A stretch of DNA of 64,000 nt from Ilex aquifolium (lineage: Eukaryota; Streptophyta; Magnoliopsida; Aquifoliales; Aquifoliaceae). The DNA lies in assembly GCA_951799425.1 (NCBI GenBank), contig OX637395.1:5854951-5918950 (forward strand), in the 5' to 3' direction. The notes under the pieces were generated by a model. That model saw nothing but the letters and a program-made list of their open reading frames with translations, made no database searches and had not been told where the DNA came from. Positions 53,732 to 64,000 of this stretch are shown here, one piece after another. The position numbers and the translations under genes were made by a program. Numbering within the stretch: position 1 is the stretch's first letter; the number at the start of each line of letters is the position of its first letter.

Positions 53732-56010
53732 TCTATATATATACATATATATATAATAAAGTAGAACGATTTTGAATCCAAGAGACAAAAAACGACTGAG
53801 ATCGTTTAGTGACAAAAAAAGATATCATCCAACAGACGACATTATCCCAAACTGTCTCGAGCTATTAACGTCTCAGATTGTTTCGATCCAACGTACCACA
53901 TTAACTCTTAAAAAAAAAAGTTTTCACTCAAAACCTACTTTCCAAAATTGACATCTCAAAATTTAATTCCCCAAAATTAATTCCCCTAATATCCCGCCCC
54001 CTTCCCAATTACTTTCTTCTACCTAATGTGCGCGATCTCCCCCCCCCCCCCCCCCCTCTCTCTCTCTAGCTCTCTCTCATCGAACCCAGGCAATCACCTG
54101 TGATCTCATTTCCAAACTAGCAATATATTTTCCCCTAATCTTGCCCTAATGTCTTCCCCAAATCTCTTCTCTTTCTCCATGCTTTGTAAAGCCACTGCTC
54201 TATCTCTCACTCGCCCTCCCTATTCTCTACCTGTGCATCTCACTCATCTCTTGCTGCTCAGGTATGTCTTTCCTCTCTCTATCTCTTCACCTCTTTTTGC
54301 TCAAGCACACGAATTGGAAAATGCACTCAAACTCGCACACGCACAAGCACAGCAGTAGAGCCACACACAACGACACCCACACACCGATCCCCCTGATTTC
54401 GTTGTTGATTTTGTTCTTAATTTCGCTGCCACTTACCCAAACCAAAGCCACCAACACCACACCCGAAAGGATCTCTTTCCTCCACCAACCATACTCACCA
54501 CATGTTCTATGAAATTTCTGATAGAGCTTCGTTCTTCATTTTCACTATTTCTAGTTTTTTATCAAGGTGTAGACTGAGTTGGGTTTCTTCTGTGCAAGGC
54601 GTAAACTGAGGTGGGTTTCTTCTGTTCTATTTTTCAAAGATTTCTATTTTGATTTTCTCACCTGTAACATATGCAGATTGTTTTGGATATCAGTCTCTCT
54701 AATGATTTCATGTTTTTTTCGTTTGGGCTTATGTATTACATTTGAAATACTAGAATGGCATTTGGTTTGTGGATTTTTATATTTATTTGATTATTATGTT
54801 GTTCAAGCTATACTCTTTTTTTTTTTTTTTTGGGGGGGGGGGGGGGAGGGGGAGGGGGAGTGGGAAAGGAGGTTTGAACCCTTAACCTCAAGAAGACAAA
54901 GCCTTCACAAGGTAACATGTTAACATTTTTTACACATGGAAACCAATGTAGGTGTTCAATACCCATCTATTTCCCACAAGTGTTAAAAGATTAATTTTTT
55001 TAGTTAATTGGATTTGGTTTGATAGTCTGTCTTATTTTATTTGTTTGAATGACCGCGCTCTTTTGGATAACTGTATGAGTGTATTACTCTTTTAAGGATG
55101 CAGAAAAAAAAATAAAAAGAATGTCACACCTTTATTGAAATGTTGTGTATCAGGCCAGTTGAGTAGAAATTTGCATTTCTGTGACACGAGGATTCATTAT
55201 TAATAGGTTGGTGTTTGCGATCATGTGGAGCTTTCTTCTTTACTTACTGCTGCACTTTGCTCAGCATTCGTTTTTTGTCTCTGTTAGGCAATAGAGGAAT
55301 GAAGGTTTTGTGAGTTACGTGAGGTGATTGTACGAGTGTATGAGGTAAAAATATAAGATGACACTTTTTCCATGAAAGGTCAGTTATATAGGCTTTAATA
55401 GGAATGTTGGATTCGTTCTTGACGTTGTAGACACTGTGATCACGTGATAAGGGCTTGAGAGATTTACAATCGGGGAAGGAAATATAAGGGGCAAGTAGGA
55501 GAAAAGATAAAGACTTCAATGTAAAGCTCATTGCTTGGTACAGGTGAATTGACTTGCAAATCTGATTGATTGCGTTTAATATGTGTCTGTGTAGGTTAGT
55601 CTAATGGTTTCAATTTACAGGCTATTGAGGGAGGATGAGATAATACTATGTACACCGGTGGTTGTTTCATATAATGAGAAGAAAATAGAATTTTGTTCAT
55701 TGCGTTCCTTGGCAACATAAGTGAACTATTTGTTCTAATATTTTGGCTTCTCTTTGATTTTTTTTTTATTGTATTAGGATTTTTTTTTAAGGAACTTTTA
55801 GGTTTCCATTTGAAAGTATGTATACAGGTTGACATTTTCATAGGTTTTAGAAGAAATTTTGCCAATTTTTTTTGAATTTATTGCAACGAGAAATTTATTT
55901 ATCCTCTTAAATGAATTATGTGCGTCATTTTATTCTGATAATGCTATTTTATTTCTTGAAATTATCGACTTTTTTTGTTATACCATATCTTCAGGTACGG
56001 ACATTAGCTA
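53732..56010 (+). mobile_element. Helitron-like element H1
   Basis: Begins TCTATATATAT..ATAATAAAGTAGAACGATTTTGAAT after an A, and ends near ATTAGCTA before a T, with TC of the next element following. That fits Helitron insertion between A and T. Its first ~650 bp are closely similar to H4: CAAACTGTCTCGAGC, a C/CT-run at 54040-54065, AATGTCTTCCCCAAATCTC, and GCTCAGGTATGT at 54257, a good splice donor. No Rep or helicase domain is present. The T16-G14 run at 54817-54846 and the rest show no gene. Confidence 0.5.
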
Positions 56011-59000
56011 TCTATATAATAAAGTATAACGATTTTGAATTTTGGAGACAAAGAGTGGCTCAGATCATTTCGTAACCAAAAAAGTCATCATCCAACAGAC
56101 GGTGTTATCCCAAACTGTCTCAAGCCACTGACGTCTCAAATCATTTTGATCCGATGTACCACATTAGCTCTTTTGAAATATTTTTGCTACTCAAAATTTT
56201 TAATTTCCAAAATTGACACCCCTACATTGAATTCGCCTCTCAATCTCACTTAAAATCAATGCCATCTAAATCTAAAATTATGTCCAAATCTAAAATTAAA
56301 TTTTGACCCCCACTCATGCTACTCTAAATAATATCCTTTCCATATCAGAGAAATCATTTTTTCACTTCACAACTTCAGGATATTCAATATAATGATGATA
56401 CTATATTATTTACTCTGCTTTCCTTTATCACTTGCATCCATCTCGATCTTTTCACCTAATTATTCCTGATATCCCTTTCTCTTATGTCTCCCTCTCTTTC
56501 TCTCTTTGTTTCTTCTCTCGATCTTTGCCCGAACGAATAGACACCCAGGACCGGCCCAATAGTATGGAAAAAAAAGCATGGGCTTTAGGCCCCAAATTTT
56601 TAGAAGGCCCCATAATTTTATGTATATCACTAGCCCACAAAAAAAATTAAATCCATTAAATTTTAAGTCCTACAAGAAAGCTCCAAAAAATTAAATCCAA
56701 TCAAAATTTTTATTGCAATAATTTAGGCCTATAATCCAATCCATAACATCAAAAACTTAGAAATAAAAAAAAATACTCAAAAGTCAACTCATATTTACTC
56801 CCACCCACTTTCTCTCTCTCTCTCTCTCTCCATCCAGTAAAAAAAATAAAAAACAAAAACAAAATTTAAAATTAAACACTCTCTCTCCTTCTTTGTGGTA
56901 ATAAATAAAAACAAAAGTTGAAATCTCTTTCTCGACAATATTAACACATTCTTTTTTTGTCTCCCTCTCACATAGAAAATTAAAAATAAATTAATTTTTT
57001 TTAAAAAAAATAATACTAAAAATAAAAAAACATTCATTTAATATTTCTGTTTTAGGCCTCAAATTGGCTTGAGCAACCCCTGTAGCCACCGACGCCCCTT
57101 TCTCTTCTCTTTTTTTCTCTCCTCACCGAAACCCTCTCTCTTCACAACAACACTATGGAGACACCATCGGAGACACAGTGATCAACCATTGACAATCTTG
57201 AAGTCTCACCCGGGAATCCCTCCTCTATCTACCTGCGTATGTCTCCCCTTACCTCAACCACCCCTTCCTTCCCTCTCCTCTCTGCCACCGAAACTCATAA
57301 CAGCCCACCAAACACCCTATATATCTAAAGTCAAACTCTTACCTGCAGCCAACCAGCACCTCCACCCCCTTTCCTGCCCAGTCCCCACCATTATCATCGA
57401 AACCTCCCTAGCCAACAAACGCCTCCCCACCCCCACATGCACACATTGCTACCGAAACCCAACACAGTCGCCGAAACACCAAATATTTGTATTATTGCTT
57501 CAATGAGCGGGCCAACATTATCCTTATTTTTTAGCGAACTTACTTTGTCTATTGTACCGACCATCTATGGCACGAAGGCGCAACTCCAACGATCAGCAAT
57601 GGCACAACTCCAGTGGGACGATGATCTCCTAAAAAAATGGTTTATTGGTTTGGGTTTGTTATTTTTTTAGTTTTACATATTTTTATGTTATTTACAATCT
57701 TTTTCTGTACGTTCTAGGATATGGGAACCTAATATTGGTTCAATCTAAGTGGTCCTTTGTGAATAAGGATGAGTTCATCTATTTCTGGTGTTTGTTTTGT
57801 GTAAAAACTGCAAAGAATTCTGGAAGAACCAAGGAGCCCTTTTGATCAAGAGCCAAGCCTTTTGTTTTTTTTGGCACATTTGGGAATGGTTTGCATCAAA
57901 AGAAAGCAAAAATAACAGGAACCAATGTGAGGTGTATGCACGATATTTAATGAGTTCTCCATACTCCTATTCAATGTTCTTTAGGTTGTAATGTCTATGT
58001 TTTTAAATATTATTTTCTCCCTAAAAAATTTCAAATCTTGACTTCAATTTAATGCTTTGTGCACATTCACAAAATTTGCAAGTTATACACTATTCTTGTA
58101 GTATACTGAAATTCAACTTAATTTGTTGTCAATATGTCTTATAGTTCATTTGATTTGTTGCCAATTTGATATATTATTTGGCTTGGATTATAGTTAAAAG
58201 TAAGCTCGCCTTCTCGAAGCGGTACTAATGCTTGTTGAAGATTTGTTTTAGGTTTAGAAGTGATAATGATGGTAGTCATAGTGATGATAGTTAATCTCGA
58301 AGTTGTGATGGATGGGTGGTGATGGGGTAAAGCTCTTGGGACAAATTTGTGCAACATAAAATTAACTTAGTTGATGAAATTTGGTTTGAATTGAATAGTA
58401 AAATTAATTTAAATAGTTAACTTGGTTAGATTTAATTTCAATTTGAGCACAAAATTTGATTAGTTATCAAAATTTAGGCTAAGTGGTAATAATGGTAATG
58501 GTGGTATTAGTGGTAATAGTTCTATATAGTTGTGTTTTTAGAGGATTTTGCTTGAATTTTTTATGGGACTCAAATTTTATGTATTAAGTTTATCAATTTG
58601 ATAATGTTAGCGTAATTGGATTTAATTATGGAAATTTAATCAATACCGGTTTCCATTGATAGCATGATATCTGTCCACGAATATGTTTAAGTATGATATA
58701 TGAAAAACATATTTACTTGATAAGGTTTGCATATCTTCATATTTTTGTAGGTCTTATTTTTAGAGAGAATTTAGTTGTAATTGTTTGGAAGAATAGAAAA
58801 AAAAATATTATATTTAGAGGCACGAGCATTCTTTAAACTATCAACATACTATGAGGATAAAATGTGTAATTTAACCCGATAGAGTGTTAAAAATTTAGTT
58901 TTAATTGATTTAGGTTTTGTTGATGTTGTTTATTATATTTTTTGTTGCAATTCATCTCTTAATCCTCATTCCTTGTTTTCTATCTCATATTTATTTGATT

Positions 59001-59270
59001 GTTTTCATATTACAATGATTTTTAAATTTACTATCATTTGGATATCAATCAATAATTAAACGGTCATTGAACAATGTTTGAGATTGTTTTGATTTGTATT
59101 CTATCAATTTTTTTAAAAAAAAATAATGGGTCCATATTATATTTATCAATATTTTTTCTTAATTTTTCTAATTGACAATTTTTTATGGCATACAGTCTCT
59201 TAATGCACATGTGTTTGCTTTCGATTTTTTTGTTTGTTACGTCGTGCCTTCAGGCATGGACAATTGCTAG
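56011..59270 (+). mobile_element. Helitron-like element H2
   Basis: 5' end TCTATATAATAAAGTATAACG. The 3' end has the palindrome TGCCTTCAGGCA (59245-59256) followed 10 bases later by CTAG and then T, the classical Helitron terminus. The 3.26-kb interior is AT-rich; 56545-57065 holds a GGACCGGCCC..AGGCC fragment, and 57050-57500 has a C-rich leader with CCTGCGTATGTC. Small frames there look like shadows of C-rich leader. No Rep/helicase was recognised. Confidence 0.55.
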
Positions 59271-61050
59271 TATAAAATAAAGTAGAACGATTTTGAATTT
59301 TAGAGACAGAGCGGTTTGGATTGTTTCGTGACAAAAAAAGACATCATCCTATGGACGACATTATCTCAAACTGTCTCAAGTTATTAACGTCTCAGATCTT
59401 TTCGATCCAACGTACCAGAATAGCTCTTAAAAATTTTTTGCCACTCAAAATTTAATTTCTATAATTAATCCCTAAATTCATTCCCCAAATAATTATCTCC
59501 TCCAATTCCTTCCCTAATATTACGCCCCTCCCACCAAAATTCCAACACGCTCTATCACGCCCTCAATTCCAACTCTCTCTCTCTCTCTCTCCCACATACA
59601 CACTAAGCGAACAAACACACATTCTGCGATCTCCTTTCCATACGAGAAGGCTTGCGATCCCCTAATCCTTGCCATAATATCTTCCCCAAATCTCCTCTAT
59701 CTCCCTCCTTATCGCCCTCCCTATTATCTCCCTGTACATCCCGCTATTGCTCAGGTATGTGTTCCCTCTCTATATTTCTCCACCTATTTCTGCTCACACA
59801 CACCCACCCAAACACGAATAGTAACACCCACACACACACACACACAAAAACAATGACAGAGACCAAATAACATCTCGCTACTGTAAAGCAACACACACTA
59901 ACATGAATACGAACAATTTTCTATTGTTTTTTCCTGGGTAATTAAACTTTATAGATGCCCCACTCCCTTTCTTGATAATGCACATCAACCATTTGTTAAA
60001 ATTCCTGACAAAACCAAATCATAGAAAACCCACCGACCTACTAACATATTGTTTTTAAAGTTGTCAATTTTTTGTTGATTGGGTTTTATTTTGTCAAGCT
60101 TATACAAATAATGAGGCTTGGTTGAACAATGGTATGCAGTTACATTTTTGCAAGCCTATTTTTTACTGCCTTGAAGCTCATTTTTTATATTGGCTATTGG
60201 AGTGTTGCCAAGATTTCTCTGTTTGGTGCCTATAATATGCATTTTTTCTGCTTGGCTTCTAGAAAAGACGCACACCGCCTACATTCAAATACAGAGGAGA
60301 AGAGGAGTTGTTAAATTCATTGGAGACGAGTGACTGTGGTTTATTGAATATTTCTATCAGTGTTCTTGCTCAATTTTGTAGTATCCCGAAATGCCATTGT
60401 ACTCACTAGGCTTATGGAAATGGATACATTGTTCTCTTTTATGGGGTAAGCACTAACAATTTTTTTCTTTTTCAAAACAAAAATGAGTTATGGAAATTTC
60501 CAATTTTCATATTTAATTAAAGCTAAAACAAATTTGTAGCATGATTTATGGTTAAATGAGGGATATTATGTTCTGCAAAACAAAGACTAGCTAGGAGTTA
60601 ACTTAAAACCACTTTTCAAACGTCATTGATGTCAGTTTGTTAGAAAATAAAGTCATTATGTTCTCATTGAATAGTTCTTTAGAGTTGGTTAGTTTTGCAA
60701 CGCTTTCTGTTTGTTTTGGAGTGCATTTTTCGTCTATCTCAATTTCAGGAATGTTAATGTTGAACATGATCACCTTATATACTGATATTGGGAGAGAATG
60801 GAGGGGATTGCAACCTAAAATCAAGGCAAAAGGAGGAAATTATAGATCACTACAGCAACTGTGTTGGACAGATGGGCTGTGGTTTGATTCTTTTGTAGTT
60901 CTTTGTATATTTTTTTTTGGGATCTGTATTGCATTCATTCATGAGTTTTTGGTTGGCGCAGAGAATATTTATTTGCTTCTTTAAAATTTGATTTATTCTA
61001 TATAATTATTGTGGATTTAGAATCATGTTGTTATAAGTACCTCTATAACT
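59271..61050 (+). mobile_element. Helitron-like element H3
   Basis: Starts TATAAAATAAAGTAGAACGATTTTGAAT directly behind CTAG of H2 (the leading TC is missing). The leader has CT-runs (59573-59592) and TTGCTCAGGTATGT at 59748, as in H1. It ends at CTCTATAACT with a possible GTTATA..TATAAC stem, where H4 begins. Its part from about 59717 onward recurs in inverted orientation at 61934-64000. Confidence 0.5.
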
Positions 61051-61051
61051 A

Positions 61052-61933
61052 TCTATATAATAAAGTAGAACGATTTTGAATCCAAGAGACAAAGAGCGGC
61101 TCATATCGTTTCGAGACCAAAAGAGACATCATCCAATGGCCGACGTTATTCCAAACTGTCTCAAGCTATTGACGTATCAAATCGTTTCGATCCAACGTAC
61201 CACATTAACTCTTAAATTTTTTTATCCACTCAAAATCTACTTTCCAAAATTGACATCTCAAAATTTAATTCCCAAAATTAATTCCCCTAAGATCACGCCC
61301 CCTTCCCAACTACTTTCTTCTGCCTAACGCGCGCGCTCTCTCTCTCTCTCTCAACTAACCCAGGCGATCACCTCTGATCTCTTTTCCAAACTAGCAATAT
61401 ATTTTCCCCTAATCTTGCTGTAATGTCTTCCCCAAATCTATTTTCTTTCTCCATGCTTTGTAAAGCCACTGCTCTATATCTCTCTCTTGCCCTCCCTATT
61501 CTCTACATGTGCATCCCTCGCTATGCATCTCAGTCATCTCTTGCGGCTCAAGTATGTCTTTCCTTTCTCTATCTCCCTACCTTTTTTTGCTCAAGCACAA
61601 CGAACTGTAAAATGCACTCAAACTCGCACACGCGCACACACAGTAGTAGATCTACACACAACGACACCAACACACCGATCCCCCCTGATTTCATTGTTGA
61701 TTTTGTTCTTAATAAAAAAAAAACATCAAAATTTTCTCTAGAAATCGATTCCCAAAACAATATTGAGACGTGTACACAATATTCATAATCAAACATTGAA
61801 AGGTTAGTAATTATTAGATACCTATTTATTCTTTAGAAAAAACATGACACAACCAATTATTAAACTCACTCATGCCAAAATCCTACTTGAATACAACCAT
61901 TTATCAATTATCCAACAATATAGAGAATAGTTA
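61052..61933 (+). mobile_element. Helitron-like element H4 (5' part)
   Basis: TCTATATAATAAAGTAGAACGATTTTGAATCCAAGAGAC. Closely similar to H1 through about 61700 (leader, CT-run 61337-61352, ATGTCTTCCCCAAATCT). No CTRR terminus is seen before the inverted repeat begins, so it is probably truncated. Stretch 61800-61933 shows nothing else. Confidence 0.45.
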
Positions 61934-62057
61934 TAGAGGTACTTATAACAACATGATTCTAAATCCACAATAATTATAGAGAATAAATCAAATTTTAAAG
62001 AAGCATATAAATATTCTCTGCGCCAACCAAAAAATCATGAATGAATGCAATACATAT

Positions 62058-62097
<40 letters not shown>

Positions 62098-64000
62098 AAC
62101 TGCAAAAGAATCAAACCCCAGCCCATTAGTACATAAGGTGATCATATTCAACATTAACATTTCTGAAATTGAGATAGACGAAAAATGCACTCCAAAACAA
62201 ACAGAAAGCGTTGCAAAACTAACCAACTCTAAAAAACTATTCAATGAGAACATAATGGCTGTATTTTCTAACAAACTGACATCAGTGACGTTTGAAAAGT
62301 GGTTTTTAAGTTAACTCCTAGCTAGTCCTTGTTTTGCAGAACATAACATCCCTCATTTAACCATAAATCATGCTACAAATTTGTTTTAGCTTTAATTAAA
62401 TATGAAAATTGGAAATTTCCATAACTAATTTTTGTTTTGAAAAAAAAAAACAATTTTTAGTGCTTACCCCATAAAAGAGAACAATGTATCCATTTCCATA
62501 AGCCTAGTGAGTACAATGGCATTTCGGGATGCTACAAAATTGAGCAAGAACACTGACAGAAATATTCAGTAAACCACAGTCATTCGTCTCCTATGAATTT
62601 AACAACTCCTCTTCTCTTCTGTATTATGAGTCCCAACGAATTGGCTATGGGACAGCAGTCACTTACTCCTCAGGAAGTGGTGAAACAGAGGACTGGAAGT
62701 AAATGTTCCGCTGCATATCGGTTTGCTCGTTCTAAGCAAGAGTTGTTTGATGAGGCAAAGAAAAGCTTGGCCAAAGCTTCACGCCAAATGAAGAAGTATG
62801 TTGATCAAGGTCGCAGACCACTGGAATTTCAAGTTGGGTACCTAGTCTTGCTGTAATTTACTCATGTGATATGGAAAAGGATCAATAGTAAGGTAGTGCA
62901 CCGCAGGCTTATTCCCAAATACGATGGCCTCTTCGAAGTGATGAAAAACGTCGGGAATGTTACCTATCGCTTTAAGTTGCCTGATCGATTGAAAATTCAC
63001 CCAACTTTTCATTTGATTTTTCTGAAGCCTTTTCATGAAAACTTGTTGAATTCTGGACGGAAACAAGCCAGGAGGGATCCACCTATAATTAGGAAATAGT
63101 TTGACAAAGAGTCGACAAGATTCTGTCTCACCGGACTATGGGTCAGAGTAAGAAGAATCGCAGGACTAATTTTCTGGTACATTGGAAAGGTGGTTCCGAG
63201 GCAGATGCGAGTTGGAAAAGAGATGTGACTCTTTGATAGTTTGAGAAACAGATCAATGAGTATTGGGACAACCTCTCGACGAGGACGTCAAGCTCTTCTT
63301 GTGTGGGTGATTTGTTACCCCCTTAGCTCGTTGGCTCAACATTGGCATGTGGCTGCCTCGCCCAAAGGCATCCATGCCTTAGCCAAATTGGGTTATACTT
63401 GGTGAATTAAATCCTTAGTGCAAAGTTGGCTTCCTAAAGACTTGGACGTTTACTTGGTTAAGTAACAAAGTGGTTCAGCAAATGCTTGAATGGCAGCATA
63501 TTATAGGCACCAAACAGAGAAATATTGGCAACACTCCAATAGCCAATATAAAAAATGAGCTTCAAGGCAGTATAAAATAGGCTTGCAAAAATGTAATTGC
63601 ATACCATTGTTCAACCAAGCCTCATTATTTGTATAAGCTTGACAAAATAAAACCCAATCAACAAAAAATTGACAACTTTAAAAACAATATGTTAGTCGGT
63701 CGGTGGGTTTTTGTCAGGAATTTTAACAAATGGTTGATGTGCATTATCAAGAAAGGGAGTGGGGTAGCTATAAAGTTTAATTCTCCAGGAAAAAACAATA
63801 GAAAATTGTTCGTATTCGTGTTCATGTGTGTTGCTTTACAGCAGCGGGATGTTGTTTTGTCTCTGTCATTGTTTGTGTGTGTGTGTGGGTGTTATTGTTC
63901 GTGTTTGGGTGGGTGTGTGTGAGCAAAAATAGGTGGAGAAATATAGAGAAGGAACACATACCTGAGCAAAAGCGGGATGTACAAGGAGATAATAGGGAGG
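61934..64000 (-). repeat. Inverted copy of H3 (right arm of a large inverted repeat)
   Basis: The reverse complement of 61934-62625 matches about 60288-61050, and that of 63496-64000 matches about 59717-60240, at roughly 95 percent or more in the stretches I compared. The arm continues past the window. An (AT)n run at 62062-62093 is specific to this arm. The arm is interrupted by the chromovirus fragment at 62626-63495. Confidence 0.8.
62626..63495 (+). pseudogene. Chromovirus (Ty3/gypsy) pol fragment: integrase C terminus and chromodomain
   Basis: Interrupted frames read as the end of a chromovirus pol. An integrase C-terminal part (QMKKYVDQGRRPLEFQVG, then IPKYDGLFEV, NVTYRFKLPD and IHPTFHLIFLKPF) leads into a chromodomain (FLVHWKGGSEADASWKRD at about 63162-63215). 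Stops at 62854, 63097 and 63232 break it. No RT, RNase H or LTR is next to it. It replaces 47 bp (left-arm 60241-60287) of the surrounding repeat. Confidence 0.85.

Noticed and set aside
57069-57506. 145-codon Pro/Ser/His-rich frame in Helitron-like H2
   Set aside because: A C-rich leader region resembling non-coding leaders of the sister elements; no domain seen. A captured exon is possible but unsupported.

Overview
This is a stretch of nuclear DNA from a flowering plant, most likely a eudicot. It is almost entirely transposable elements, and I recognise only one ordinary host gene, a small RING-H2 protein at 22727-23203. The plant assignment rests on Tat-lineage Ty3/gypsy elements with a second RNase H, a Ty1/copia element primed by initiator tRNA-Met, Mutator-like hairpin MITEs, Helitron-like elements and AT-rich spacers with (AT)n and (CT)n runs. 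I cannot name a species.

Layout. 1-3044: 5' part of a minus-strand Tat element (Tat-1); its other end lies outside the window. 3045-12912: spacer with a SINE-like copy, a 450-500 bp satellite-like array, two hairpin Mutator-like MITEs inserted in one copy of an older repeat, a probable solo LTR and a hAT-like remnant. 12918-19636: a non-autonomous gag-protease Tat element (Tat-2) with target duplication AGCAT. 19642-22586: spacer with two Tourist-like MITEs. 22587-23253: the RING-H2 gene. 23254-34476: a very young, apparently intact Tat element (Tat-3); its LTRs are 1109 bp each with 3 differences seen by eye, and its target duplication is ATATC, 50 bp behind the RING gene stop. 35178-50659: a decayed copia element (target duplication GAATG) whose 5' LTR is split by a decayed full-length Tat element (Tat-4, 35501-46054). 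50665-53731: spacer with two MITEs and a SINE fragment. 53732-64000: a chain of Helitron-like elements ending in a large inverted repeat that holds a chromovirus fragment.

The most interesting system is in Tat-3 and Tat-4. Besides gag-pol, each carries an antisense gene between pol and the 3' LTR. In Tat-3, three exons joined at GT-AG junctions give exactly 756 codons, including the stop. In Tat-4, a four-exon model misses a whole number of codons by one base, which matches one visible lost G. Both genes start with a Y-x-IPP domain like the plant 'putative gypsy type transposon' family and end in a coiled coil. Both have their own minus-strand TATA box just inside the 3' LTR, and decayed Tat-2 has the same TATA arrangement. 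In Tat-3 the adjoining U3 carries six ACACGT/G-box repeats that could serve both directions. Tat-3 also separates gag-protease from pol by one UAG in the context UAG-CAA-UUA, the tobamovirus-type readthrough signal, whereas Tat-4 has no stop there.
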